From NCBI GenBank assembly GCA_964034945.1, contig OZ035962.1, positions 10,925,789 to 10,989,788 of the forward strand: a stretch of DNA of 64,000 nt. Direction: 5' to 3'. Positions 34,528 to 47,192 of the stretch are shown piece by piece (position 1 is the first letter of the stretch; every line of letters starts with the position of its first letter). Position numbers and translations under genes: made by a program. This DNA comes from Chrysopilus asiliformis (lineage: Eukaryota; Arthropoda; Insecta; Diptera; Rhagionidae). The notes under the pieces are model-generated. The model saw only the letters and a program-made list of their open reading frames with translations. It was not told the origin of the DNA and did not search any database.

Positions 34528-36837
34528 TATGATAATTTGCTAAATTTTTACAAAGCTATGTATTTAAAGTTTCATAAGAATTTGCTCCGAATTGGCCATC
34601 CAAGATAATATTTCTATCTTTATAAGATATTATTTAATTACTACTCCGCCTCTCCAATCACAAAGCTTTTAAGACAAACAAATAATACAATACTTAAGTC
34701 AAAATTTAAAAAAAAATACTTAAAAAATGGAAATTCATAACTTGCAGAACTCTTTCAAAACGGCGAAGAATTTTCGGATAATTCAAAAATCCATTTGTTT
34801 TATTTAAAGGAAAAATAATCTAATAAAAACTGTATCTCAAACGTATTTTTCCACCCGATTCCACCCGAAAGTGCATATTTAGAGAAAGATAAGGAAAACA
34901 AAAGAACTATTGCTGCTATTAGCAATAAGTTTTTTCTTATCAGTAAATAATAATAATACTTCAGGTATTATATTTCACTTCTAGTCATTTATCAATAATT
35001 CAAGTGCTTAAACGTAATACAAGAAAGTATTAAATCTCATTAATCATTACATAATTTCATAAATGTCAAAAACTTGTTTCTATACACTCGCGTGTCATAC
35101 ATAAATATATAGTGTAGTGTAAGTTAGCGACTATTTGTACAGCCGTAAATTTATGAACATTGTGTGCTATTCCAAAAGACCCAAAAATTTCTTATCACTA
35201 CTAAAAGGATCTCAAGCGGCATTAGAAACCATCCGTAAACAAAATAAATTCAACGCTATGATTACTTTTCTGTCATAATTATGACCCCACTTGTATAAAA
35301 GTCACTAAAAGATACTAAAAACCCCACAGAATTTCCAGAGTTTCACTATAAAATATTTAATTAGGACACATGTCGTGAGTTGCTATGTCCGTTTTCTAAA
35401 TCCTAAATTAAAACCACCAAAAATTAATCTAAAAGTGAAAGAAAATTCGAGTGGAAAGCGACCAATAAAGCTCTCCAACGACTAATAAGCAAAAAAAAAG
35501 CCTCAGGCGCTCAGAAAAGGGTCCGGCCAGGTTGCCCTTTGGTAGACACTTGAAAAAGGATTCGATGATTTTATGTTAGTTTTTAGTTTATACCAAAACT
35601 TTAGAGGCTCACTAACTGGTGTGCAATAAACAAAATCCATAAATTTTAAATGTTGTTTTTCTTTGCACCCTTTTATGACAAAGAGTGGAAAAAATCGCTT
35701 GGAAAATGCTGGAAATCGTCAAAGGGGTGAAATGAGCTAGTTTCGAAAAAGGGGTTGGTTTCAGGATGAAAATGATTATATGATGAAGCCGGGATGCATT
35801 CAGAAAAAGGGGTTCCGCCTCGTAACCACCACTCATTGTGAAAACGACCCGCACTTTTAGTCGTCGGACGATACGAAAAATTTTTGCAAGCAAGGAAGGC
35901 CTCAATTCAAAGCAGAACTTCGAATTGACTACGAAAAAAAAACATAAACGCTACAAGGACGCCAAGGATATACATACGATTTTTAGTAAAATTGGAAGGA
36001 GAGAAAAAATTACATGTTCCGATCTTTTGTTATTCAAATTTCCCTCCATGCATTTTATCGGACTTGCCTTTTGACATACACCACTTTCAGCGTGTATTCA
36101 AGGATAGCACATTGCATTCAATGCCATCCTGTAACAAAGTTCGCTTCGGCTTCCTTTTTAAGAACATTGATGAAGTTGGGTAATTACACATTTGCATCTA
36201 GTCAATTCGTTAAGCGAAATGAGAGATATGTAAAATCGTTTAGCAGTAAAAATATGAAAAGCAGTTTAACTATTTTAAATTTGAATAACAAATAAAATTT
36301 AATGAATGTGACATGATAAATTTATGATGGTTTTATGCTTAGTTTAGATAATGTAAACAAAACTTTTATGCTGTTTGTAACACCTTTCAAGCAAGTTACT
36401 TAAAAAATCGTAATTAATCTTTTATTAATGGGTTTGACATTTTACTTCTTTTATTTCCGAATTTACGCGCCATGCAGATTTTTTTGAAATTCTATTCGGT
36501 AGAAGAATTTATAATTGAATTCAATTTATATCCAGATTTTCTAGCAGTTTTGTGATTTTGTCAAATTTTTTCAACACGATTCAAAAACTTTTACATGGAG
36601 TTTCCGTTATAGAATATCTGAGAAAATATCGAGACAGTCATGGATTTAACAATGTTGTTCCACCGTCCCGGAAACCAAACTTTTGTTACAGATTTTTCAA
36701 TTTAGTGTTAAAAATTATCAAGCGCTACAAAAATCGATCATTAATATGTAAAACATGCTTTATGCAATCTTTTCCAATATAAAACATAAGAAAAGCCACA
36801 ATGGCCAGGGGCAATCGTCAAATACTCGATAAATTTT

Positions 36838-37503
36838 AATGAAAAAAATCCATTTGTATGGGAGAGGGAAGAAGGATTAGTCCGATAGGATTTTGATGTA
36901 TGGAACAGTTATGTAAAATCATATTCTAAACACATTTTAAGTTTATAAATTTTTCAGCACGACTCACCGTTTTGCAAAAAATTGAAAAAAACTGTTTCGT
37001 TTGTATGGGGGAGGGAGGAAGTAATGGTCCGAATTTTTCCCTTTCAATAACTTAGCCTTAGCCACGAGAAACGCAACTGCAAAAAAATTCGAGTCTCTAG
37101 CTCAATCCTTTCGAAAGTTATGGTGTTCAGGGACAGACAGACAAACGGATGGACAGATAGACGGACAGACAGACAGACGGACAGACAGACGGACAGATAA
37201 ACGGACAGACAGACGGACAGACAGACAGACAAACGGACGCACAGACGGACAGACAGACGGACAGACAGACATGCGGACAGACAGACGAACAAACAGACGA
37301 ACAAACAGACGGACATACAGACGGACAGACAGACGGACAGACAGACGGACAGACAGACGGACAGACAGACGGACAGACAGACAGACGAACAGACAAACGG
37401 ACAAACAGACAGACAAGAGGAAATCAAAATCTTTTGTGTAGTTCATTTTTGTGTCCGACGTTTGATTCGATGCGCATACTAAATCTAATATACTCCAATA
37501 TGA
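36838..37503 (+). mobile_element. Dispersed family B element, copy with long microsatellite
   Basis: The copy starts aaatccatttgtatgggaga and ends near actaaatctaatatactcca. It matches 32041-32475 in the same orientation and 7829-8377 in the opposite one, and part of it recurs at 3840-3960, 18240-18440, 31700-31760 and 48840-49020. The middle is an expanded microsatellite (separate entry). No transposase is encoded. Confidence 0.65.
37131..37415 (+). repeat. Microsatellite of acagacgg / acagacag units
   Basis: About 285 bp of alternating 4- and 8-base units, mostly acagacgg and acagacag, with occasional aaacgg. On the minus strand it is open in all frames as Ser-Val-Cys-Leu repeats, which are artefacts. 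The same motif occurs in smaller amounts in the other family B, A and retroposon copies, so the array grew inside a transposon. Confidence 0.95.
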
Positions 37504-39469
37504 CATAAAGATTTCAACTATATTTACAAAATTTTATTCGATTCCAATTCAAAAATTGTCCGTTACCCCAAAATAAAACCATCGAAACAATTAATGTGCA
37601 AAAAACCCAACCACCCTAAATGAAATTGCAACCATTTTCAATACAGTGGCGAGTATTAAAAAACCGCCCTTAATCTACCAGTCTTTTATACCATATCAGT
37701 AGATACAAAAGATTATTCTGCCGAATGGATTAATCCAAATTAGCAACAATTTTCAACTTTTTTTGTGATGAGGTGTCGGGATTTATCTTTTATCGTTTTT
37801 TATCGCCAATAGAAATGCACAGCAGGATAACAGGATGTCGATATTGTATGTATATTCAATAGAAAGGGAAGCGATGTCCCAGGATAGACAACGCATTTTT
37901 TTTTTACAAAATAGTCAAAAAGTATAAAAAATCAATACAGAGGAAATTCCCTTCATTAAAAAAACCTCACTTATCATTCGAATTTGATCAGAAATAGATG
38001 AAAGCGAAGAGATCTTTCGTTGCATTTAGATAAGAAAACAATTTACCGATAAAAGGTTGAAAGATAACCAGAATCTCATATCGAATGTCATTTTCGGATT
38101 AAATGCGCCTCAGAATGTACCTCAGGAATTACCCTTAAGTCCTATATAAGTAGTGAACGAGAAAATGTCCTTTTGAACCATTGAATGACAAATCTTAATT
38201 CTCCCCAGTGGGATGCTAAGTAAATATCTTGTAATTTGTTATTCATAACTGGCAAATTTCTGAGTGCTGTTTTTATACCAGTCAGTCGTATATGCAATTT
38301 CACCCCTCGAATGTGTAACGACCGTCACGAAACAACAACAAAAACATGGCAAACTGTCACAAATGAAGACTAGGGCTCAAAAACACTAGCGAAACTGTCA
38401 AGGGTGACATTTATGTAAAGTTACACCGACTATAATATCAATGCTCTTTAGTGCAGTGGTTTAAATTTTCCTTCTTAATTATGTCTCTTGTTTGCTCGTG
38501 TTTAAATTTCAACATTAATTGACATCGTTAATATTTGAATGTGTTATGCAAGTTATTTTTTTTTTTTGAGAAATGTGACATTTTAGTCCAGGTGTTAAAT
38601 TTGCCAATCTCAATACGTTCTACGGCTAAGAGTAGTAAAACATTGTGGAAAAAACCATAAAAAACAATCAATCGCTTATAAAAAGCTACATACCACCTCT
38701 AAACACCCTTACCCCTAGCTCAACAGATGTTCAAACGTGTGACGGTTGCGTGATTTTCTACAGAAAAACTCCTTACATTTTTGCTCAAAAAAAATTGATT
38801 TCTAATCTGTAACTCCTTTTTTCCGAAGCATTGCATGATGCCAAACCAACTGAGAGTTTCCCTAATTTTGGAAAAAAAAATTATTTATGATGGTATGTTA
38901 CCCTATTTCAATATACCTACCCACCTTTAGCACATTTTCTCGGCCTGAAATTCTCTGAAATTCTCATCTTTTGTTGGAAAAATGGACAAAAATACCAAAA
39001 AGGGACAATAAGCAGACAGTGTTATAATCCCAGTATAGCTCAACGGTTTATGACTGTTTGACAAATATTTAATTTCTATTGATTTTCCTGGTGATTAGCT
39101 ACTAGCAATTCATTTGATTTATGGATAAATCTGCATTCAGCAAAAAGGATTTACGTTTTCAATGACAGTTGCGATACATCAACAATTAATTCATTCGACA
39201 AAATTTATTTCCTCTGTTATTTGTTATTGTCAAAAAATTATAGAAAGAAAATTAATCTTCATTTATTATTCATGACTTGATTTTTCAAGGGTTACGAAAT
39301 TTTGGGAAAATTTTCCTTTTTCGGATGTGATTCTTTATTTACAAAATGTCGATGGAATGAAAGATTTAAGCAGAAGACTCATGTTTGAGAATCAAATACG
39401 ATTCGTAAGAAAAATATCTAATCTGAACAGCATATAACTTTCATCTGCAATATTTAGTTTTGAGAAAAA

Positions 39470-39840
39470 TGTAGAAAAAATAATATTTTTTCAAATATCT
39501 TAAAAACCGTTGGAAATACGTAAAAACCATTAATGGGAAAATTGCGGAGAATTTCATTTTCTTTGAATCTGGTTATATATAGTTTTCATAATAGCGCAGT
39601 TTTCGAAAAATTTTCAAAAAACCGGAAAATTTTCAAAATACCGAAAAAAATTCAAAAAACCAAGAAATTTTCAAATACAATTTTCTAAAATATGTTGAGA
39701 ACCATTAGAGATACGTAAAAACCGTTGAAGCAAAAAATGTAGAAAATTTTATTTCCTATAAATTAGGTTATACGAACTTTTTTATAAAAGTGCATAGTTT
39801 TCGAGAGATTTTCAAAAAACTTAATTTTTTTTAAGACCCT
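39470..39840 (+). repeat. Diverged tandem duplication, unit about 210 bp
   Basis: Two consecutive blocks share the order: attttctaaaatat/aaatatcttaaaaaccgttg, then gatacgtaaaaaccgttgaa-like, tgtagaaaattttattt-like, and catagttttcgagagatttt-like sequence. Related single blocks occur at 28860-29000 and 51900-52100. Confidence 0.55.
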
Positions 39841-39845
39841 TAGAG

Positions 39846-40079
39846 CAGTGGTTTCCAAACTTTATTTTACCACGGCTCCCTTAAAAATATTTGATCATAT
39901 GGCGCCTCTCTTCCATAGGGTAGCATCAGTAGTATAGTAGTTAATATGTACCTATATGTTACGTATTGTATTAGCTGCACCTGCACTTTTTTTTGTCAAT
40001 ACTGGCTAATATTCGCGCCTCCCCTTAGACTAATCCACGCCTCCCTAGGGAGGCGCGCCTCCCATTTTGGAAAACGCTG
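39846..40079. mobile_element. hAT-type MITE with 8-bp target site duplication
   Basis: The 234-bp element starts cagtggtttccaaact, the characteristic hAT (Charlie-like) end, and finishes in the complement of cagcgttttccaaaatggga. The flanking 8-bp direct repeats are ccttagag (39838-39845) and ctttagag (40080-40087). The duplicated neighbour block at 39700-39730 shows the uninterrupted site (ccattagagatac). It has no ORF. A GC-rich palindrome ggaggcgcgcctcc lies near its right end. Confidence 0.88.
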
Positions 40080-40179
40080 CTTTAGAGATACTAAAAACCC
40101 GTTCAAGTAAAAAATGTTTTTAAATAAATGTATTGGAGGTACCCGTTGTAGCTACCTTTACTTTTCCAAAACTTGACAA

Positions 40180-40372
40180 AAACTACGATTTTCGCACAAC
40201 TCATTTACAAGAAATTTCAAATGGCTAGCTCAACGCGTTCTCGAATTTATTCAAGATACGTAAAACGGATAGACCGACGGACATACAGACCGATAGACCG
40301 ACAGACAGATGCACGGACATCCTCATAATTGTGCCTGAAACGGATTTCGTACGGATCAGAAATTTTCTATCT
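40180..40372 (+). repeat. Dispersed repeat family A, copy 2
   Basis: Close match to 471-652 over its full length, with an expanded gacagaccgata-like segment in the middle. Confidence 0.7.
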
Positions 40373-41492
40373 GCCCCTGTTCTCGAGTCGGTCTCCATCA
40401 TGAATACAATACTTTTCTTCTACAAAAAAGGAGAGTAAAAAGCGTGACTGGGTGTAGGAAGTGGTCCGGAAAATCGAAAAATTGCCGTGGCAAATTTTAC
40501 AGACCACCACTTTTCTTGAAAACCTATATTTACGTTAGACAGGTCTAAATTGGTGAAAGTTGTAATATCTTCAAATTTTGAATTTTAATCCCTCAAAAAA
40601 CTAAAAGAAAAACCACGTTTAAAAAAGAATCTACGAATAATTGTATTGTAATTAAGTTACTTTCCATATATAATTGCCATTGAAAATTTCCATGTGACAT
40701 CAAAGAAAAATATTATCGATTAGTTTGTTATAAAACTATTGTTGGCCCCTAAAAACAAACTTGTTACCGGAGTACCGATATTTAGACAAAATTTCTTCTA
40801 ATCAGCCATGTCGGATAAGTTTATTTATTTATACAGACATTTCCTTATTCCCCTAAAATTCAGATCAATAGTCAACAAGAGAACAGCACATTGAGGTCCA
40901 GTGAGCTCATTGGCAAATAAGAAAAATGTCAAAAATTACTAATCCCAAAATTTGAAAAGCAAACACAAAAGATAAAAAAAAATCGGGGTGCTATCTTTGT
41001 TGAGGGGAAAAACTACTCATGAGTTTGTCAAGATTGTGTTTTTGTTATATCGCTGTATAACGTTTTCAGGGAAATATAATATTAATAATCGGTATTTTGG
41101 GATATCTGTTATGTTCTCAAAAGTAAGGAATCAGAGGTAGTGGAAGCCTGGTGTTATACAAAACTAGGGGCTGCGCCGAAAACTAAAAAGAAACTTTAGT
41201 TGTTGGAAGCAAAACAGTATCTCTCTTAGAGTTAAATTTTTGATTTCGTTTCTATGGTGAAATTTGTTTGTCTTTCTGAGCCAAAAGTTTCTGCGGAAAA
41301 ACTGGTAGTTTTTTAAGTTTTCGGATTCGGGGAATATGCCTGGTTCGCAGGGAAAGTTTGGCTCTCCCAAATAAACGAAAAGAAGCCTTTAACTATTAAC
41401 AAAAAAAAATTGAAAACTCGAATTGAGATATAATAGTTGAAATTTTGAACACAAGAAGCTTTGATCAAAAGTTGAACACCGATTGCAAACTA

Positions 41493-41566
41493 AATAATTC
41501 TACATAACCCTGCCGAAAATAATTCTACATAACCCTGCCGAAAATAATTCTACATAACCCTGCCGT
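41493..41566 (+). repeat. 25-bp tandem repeat, three copies
   Basis: The unit aataattctacataaccctg plus ccgaa is repeated three times with no internal variation except at the last base. A related single phrase (aactctacataaccctgcc) recurs at 41684. Confidence 0.92.
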
Positions 41567-43870
41567 ACATCAAAATTCAAGCGGACCTCTTCTTCCCTCC
41601 TCTCTCATACAAATGGAAAAGTTTTTGCAATTTTCTCAAAAACTGGTCATTAAAAAAAATCGAATAGAAAGTGTTTATAATATAACTCTACATAACCCTG
41701 CCATACCTCAAAATTCAATCGAACCTCTTCTTCCCTCCTATTCCATACAAATAGAAAACATTTTTGCAATTTTCTCGAAAATGGTTCATCATTTCCAAAA
41801 TCGCCTTCCATAGGGGTTTTTGCGGCGCAAGCAGCTTCGAATGCAAAAAAACGAGTCAAAATCGGTTAAGGTTAGCGGTACAAGTTGATCTTACAATTTT
41901 CATTCCATACATACACACGTGCACTCTATCTGGCATGTTGCGGATTGATCAAAATAAGTCTATGGATAATGTTATCGGGACTTACGAGGCCCTGTTATGA
42001 TTTTGGTTTTTGAGGTGATTTTAATATATTTTCTTTATGTATGAAAGTTTAAAAATACGTTTTAAATCTCTGGAAAATTCTTTTCGCTTTTTTTTAATAA
42101 AAAGTCTATTACAAAAAAAAATCCATTTAATGTCAAATCCTAACCATCTATCCTAAAAGATAAATAAATGGAATTGACATTTGATTTTTATTTAATTTTG
42201 AGAAAGGATAAAATATGGTGTAATAAATGGCTTTACGTGATTTTCACCCTTTTCCACCATTTAAAATCCACTTTTCCCTTAAATCAAATAATTTTCGGAC
42301 ATTTGGAGGCACTGAAAAGCATATTTGAAACATCGCATCAAGTTTGTTTATTCACTGAAAGAGCATAGAAATACTATTCGTCTTTTATGTAACATAAAAG
42401 CAAAGATATATCATCGTATCTATAAAAAAGTTAAATCTGTTTCATTTGAACCCCTTCAAGGTTTTATCTTTAAGCGTACAAAATCTAGGTTTGTTCGCAA
42501 ATAAAATGGACTCTGGTGTTCAACAATATCGAATTTCATTTATTTGAACACTCACTCAGTCATTGAAATGCAATTAGCCGGCGGTTATAGATTTTCCGCA
42601 CTGATTCCATACGGCTATCCATTTTTCCCTACACATGGATATTTACTCATTGATCCCCAGAAGACTTTCTTTTATTCCTGCCCTTCTCCCGACAAAAAAA
42701 AAAGATTTCCAACAAATTCAGTTTACAAATCGACCCTCAAACGTAGGAAATTCAAAGGACCAAAAACAGCCTGAAATCGGAGCGCCCATCTGGATCTGGG
42801 AAATTTTTTTTTGTTTGTGTTAAATTTTTTTCTTCTTGCCTTTCAACTTTTTCAAATACACACTCATCATTCATGTTCTTGGAAGCGTACGTACATTTCG
42901 TTTGCACAAAGTAGAAATCTGTCATGAAAAAGACTTCATGTTTTCGGTAGATGTACGAGTGGAGGGATGTTTATGTTTCAATTTTTCAAGAGGTCCTTGA
43001 ATTATTTCAAGTAGACAAGCTGGTTGATTATTATTATGATAAACTCGTACTTGCTACAATACGAGACGTTTATCTAAAAAAAAAACTAACTATAAGTTGG
43101 TATCAATATCATAATGAGGGAGAGTTTTTAATCGACTGTTTGATCATCGACCCAAGAACAAGGATCAACAAATGCCAATAAACACAAAAAGTCCTTGGCC
43201 AAATGCTGAATTTTTTCTACCAAATTTGAATAACTGTAAGAAAATATTAATTCCTTTCCTTTTCAAGCACTACAGGTAATTACCATAACGTATTTCTATA
43301 CGAAAGGGTGGTTTTCTTCACTTTGGTCATTGCCACCCTAGCGTTAACTAAGAATTCTCCATAACAAGACCAGTCTATATTATATTCACAAATCCCGGAA
43401 ATAGGATTTAATTTTTATTTGATTTACCGAATTATTAGTAAACAGATGAATTTACGAGTGTAACGAATGTGAAATACGTATTTGGTCGTCGGTCACATTC
43501 TCACTCGACCAAATCCATTTCACGCCAATCAAAAAATTATGCACGCTTTCAAAATGTATTTTAGGGAAAATGAAGGTCCACTCACTCACAGCAGGATATT
43601 TTTGGACTCCGGAAATAAAAACAGGACATCGCGTTGTTTGAATGGTAGGCGTTTTCAATTACCGTAATTTTTAAAATAAACTTCCTTTTATTAATTTTTT
43701 GTTATTGTCACGGGGAAAAATCATATTTTAGTAATTAAATGAAAAAGGATTTAATAAATAAAATACGTAATTTTATGTCCGCTTGACACTCTCGCCGAAT
43801 GCACGCAAACCACGGCGAGCGACAGTATCGGTTCTGATTCGCCTAAGTTTTGCTTCGTTTGGCTTGAGTG

Positions 43871-43948
43871 TTTACGAGAGTGTAACGGAACAATTAGAAA
43901 TCTCCGCATTTTACGAGAGTGTAACGGTACAATTAGAAATCTCCAATG
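43871..43948 (+). repeat. 39-bp tandem duplication
   Basis: tttacgagagtgtaacgg followed by acaattagaaatctcc occurs at 43871 and again at 43910, differing at very few positions. Confidence 0.85.
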
Positions 43949-45214
43949 GTAAGAAAATGGTAAAAAAGATTTTGATGCGGTTTTTTTTTGTCTGAAAGCT
44001 GTTATCGTCCAATGCCGAAGGGGGTGGTAATGAAAGAAGGGGGGAGGGGGAGATACCCAAAAGAAAAATTCTGAAACTTCTTTTATCAGGTCAAAATTCA
44101 ACAAATTATTTGTCAATATGATTAAAATTTGTCGCATCGATAAAATGTTTAATTAGTTTTATTTTTTTTTTTTTGTGTTAAATATCAGTAATCTTTAACC
44201 AACTGTACAAATTGTACTAATTTGTCTCTTACAAATTAAACTGTTAAATTTTAATCCCCCTTATTTATTTATTATATTTATGCAAAAAGATTTTCAGTCA
44301 CGTGTCTTCGATTAGCTTCGAAAAATGATATCCTAATAACACAAATTAAGATCAATAATAATCCTAAATAACCTCTTGTACACACCGCTGGCCGTTGCAC
44401 ATCCGTTAGGAAATGAAAGCACGTGTCAGTGATTCGGTCCTTATTAGAACCAGTCAGAATTCGCGGGTGTTTTATTTACTTAAAAAATTAATATTCATAT
44501 CAATTTCAATTGCCTACAAGTGGTTTTTGTTGTCATGACCGCAACGAACGCATGGCGATATCTCACGCCCGATAAACCCGAAACACTGCTGAAGATGACG
44601 ACATGCAACAGATTTCAAGTGTGAAAATGTCGTGTGCCAGCCACGTGACTTCTTATGATTTCCGTTAAACTGGAGACTTCTTGAGAGGCATTTAAAGTGA
44701 AAAATATCTCACTTAAAAAAGAGGGGTTGATCGGATCTGTTTATTTTGTTATAAACGCCTCCTGCCAATTTCCATGTAATTCTTTGTGCAAGTGGTGGCA
44801 CGTGGCTACACAAAAATTAACTTGTAACAAAAATCATAGTAAGAACGTGTCGACAGATAAATACTAGAAATCCTTTAATGTTATTACAAGATTTCTGTGC
44901 AGCAATCCTATAATATTCATACAAAAAAAAACGATTTTTTTTTGTAAAAATAAACACAACTTAATTTTTTAAATTTAAATAAATCAATTTTGATTTAGTT
45001 AGGCATCACATGAATGTTTGGAAACGTTTAAGAATTAAATTTTAATAAATTTAATTTTAATCAAGAATGGAAATAACGATTTTCCGGTTTTTTCCTCAAA
45101 ATTGAGTTATAACATTATGGAAATTTAATTCCTTTAAAATAACGTAACAAAAAACGAAATAATGATTTCGTTGTTTCGTTATTTAATTATTTTGCTTTAT
45201 TTTATTTTTTATTA

Positions 45215-45413
45215 GTTGAATACTAAAGTTGTCATAACTAATATTGCGTTTGCACGAATGACAATCTGGCATAAAAGAATGGACAAGTTCATTCTTTTAT
45301 GAGAGATTGACATTTTCTGACAGAAAAAATTACAAAAATTATGCCATTTACACGGGAATTAACATAATGACAAGAAAAAAATGACAAATTTGTCATTCGT
45401 GTAAATGTAGCAT
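45215..45413 (+). mobile_element. Single arm of the palindromic MITE
   Basis: 199 bp almost identical to the right half of 27810-28193, from gttgaatactaaagttgtca to gtaaatgtagca, followed by taa. The left arm is missing. The sequence lies inside a block of the taacgaaat-rich family. Confidence 0.88.
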
Positions 45414-45417
45414 AAAT

Positions 45418-45554
45418 TGGACTTTGTTTTGGCCACATTCACTCTATTTCTGGAGACACGAAAAAAAAAATCTTTTAAGAAAATTTCCTGGTATCGAAAA
45501 TATTTTCTTTTTCGTATCTCCAGAAGTAAAATGAATCTGGCGAAAACAAAGTCC
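45418..45554. repeat. Inverted repeat with about 50-bp arms
   Basis: ggactttgttttggccacat at 45418 and onward to 45470 pairs with 45502-45554 with scattered mismatches across a loop of about 31 nt. One arm has a homologue at 21452-21511 (cgtatctccagaagta shared), so this is an internal part of the taacgaaat-rich transposon family rather than a unique hairpin gene. Confidence 0.7.
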
Positions 45555-45861
45555 GACTCAGAGTCAGAGACGTTAAAATATCCTAAAATTGAATATCTTT
45601 GATATTGAAAAAATGTCATTTTCGTTGGGCAATTTTTTGTAATGAACAAAACTTTTATGCGATTTTTTTTCTTTGAAGGTTTTTATTCATTTTTTTACTT
45701 AAGAATAACTATTTCAGTTTTTTTTTTGTTTTATTTGAATTTTCTTTTTGTTAAGTTTTATTATTTTTTTATAGAATTTATTTTTATAGAAACTGAACTG
45801 AATTACTTTGTGAAAAATACACTATTATTAAAATGCATTTTTTTAGTTTTCAGTTTCAATA

Positions 45862-46002
45862 CAATGTGTAACGAAATAATAACGGTACAACGTAACGAAA
45901 TAAAATTTTTATCGTCACAAAACGAAATAACGTAACGAAATACAATTTGAATTTCGTTACATAATGAAATCTATAACGTTTTTTTTTCGTTTACCATCGC
46001 TC
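45862..46002 (-). repeat. taacgaaat-rich transposon end, copy 2
   Basis: Many copies of cgtaacgaaat lead up to the terminal sequence cgtttaccatcgct near 45989-46002, the inverted counterpart of 21199 onward. A further patch of the same motif lies at 45139-45190, left of the nested single-arm MITE. Confidence 0.55.
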
Positions 46003-47192
46003 ATTTTAATTTATAAATTCAAGTAATTTAACCAAAACATAATATAATTTATTTATATTCTTTGTGTAACCGTGGCACAAACTTAACCAATAAAATTTGG
46101 CCAATATAATAACAATACAGTATGTTTTTCTTAAATGTTTAACCAATATAATAACGATACAATATAATTTTCAGATTTTTTTTCTAATTGGTTTTTTTTA
46201 ACTATTACTACAATAATATTTTCAATATTAGATTTAGTTTGCAGTAAAGTATATAATCTAATAACTAGTGGCAAAAATTTCAAATTACAAATTGCACAAT
46301 AATTATTCGGGAGAAATTGCTAAAAAAATTTCTGTCTACAAAATTGTTTTAGTTTTCTTAATTTTCATGAAAAACTGGAATTCTTGTAATAACCCTAAAT
46401 GTTTGCGTTAAATTTCGGAGCAAAATTGAAAAGCAATTTTATTTTTCTATTATATTTGCAGACACTGCTTTGATATTTTAAATTTAAGTATGTTTTAGGC
46501 TTTCACGACCGTTATTTTCGTACATTTTCCCTTGAGCGACTCTGAACAGCACTAAAAAAAGAAAAAAAAAACATTAAAGAAAAGTTTTATGAAGCTGTCT
46601 ATTTAATTTAACAAATTTCAATACCACAATCGTTATTTCATCTAATAATTATTTAATACTTTTAAAATGTAATTAAATCATTTTTAATTATTTGAGAAAC
46701 TCTGTGTAAAACAAAAAATTTTCAGTTTTCATTAATAGACCAAATATCATTTCGAATAGATTTTTCAATAAAGGGATTTTTGAATTCTACGAGTAAGGTA
46801 GCACTGAAAACATGACGAATGGAAAATTAGACAGTATTACAGGTTCGGACAACACATTTTCGCTTCATCCAAAGAAGTAAACACCCCATTCCAAAAACAT
46901 TCAATGACAAGAATTCTTGAATGATGATTTCTTATCAATTTCTTTAATACCAGTAAAGTGTTCTTGTCTTATTGTTTTAACAATTAAATATTAGTTATTT
47001 GTGAGATAAGAAAACCGGACTGCCTAAATGTTATCTCGTTTTAATGACAACTTTTTGAATGCGAGAATAGGCGAATGAATTTTACTTGCACTTTAGTTTG
47101 AGATATGCTTTTGTGATTTGCGGTTTTGAATTGAATTTATTGTAATTAAATATCTAAGAAGTAAAAATACTACTCAAGATTGCAGCAGAACA

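Larger units (their letters stand above)
34528..47192. other. Gene-poor region upstream of pyridoxal kinase
   Basis: No gene can be supported in about 12.7 kb. Recognised contents are the family B copy with its long microsatellite (36838-37503), a tandem repeat region (39470-39840) and a hAT-type MITE (39846-40079). Further contents are family A copy 2 (40180-40372), a 25-bp tandem repeat (41493-41566), a 39-bp duplication (43871-43948), and the composite repeat block at 45139-46002. 41570-41800 contains two tandem copies of a unit of about 130 bp with cctcttcttccctcct. 44340-44720 is a less AT-rich unique-looking stretch with a CACGTG E-box near 44641. The remainder is AT-rich. Confidence 0.5.

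Noticed and set aside
37044..37506. Long Cys/Ser/Val/Leu-repeat ORFs on the minus strand
   Set aside because: They are translations of a microsatellite that is open in every frame; there is no non-repetitive coding sequence.
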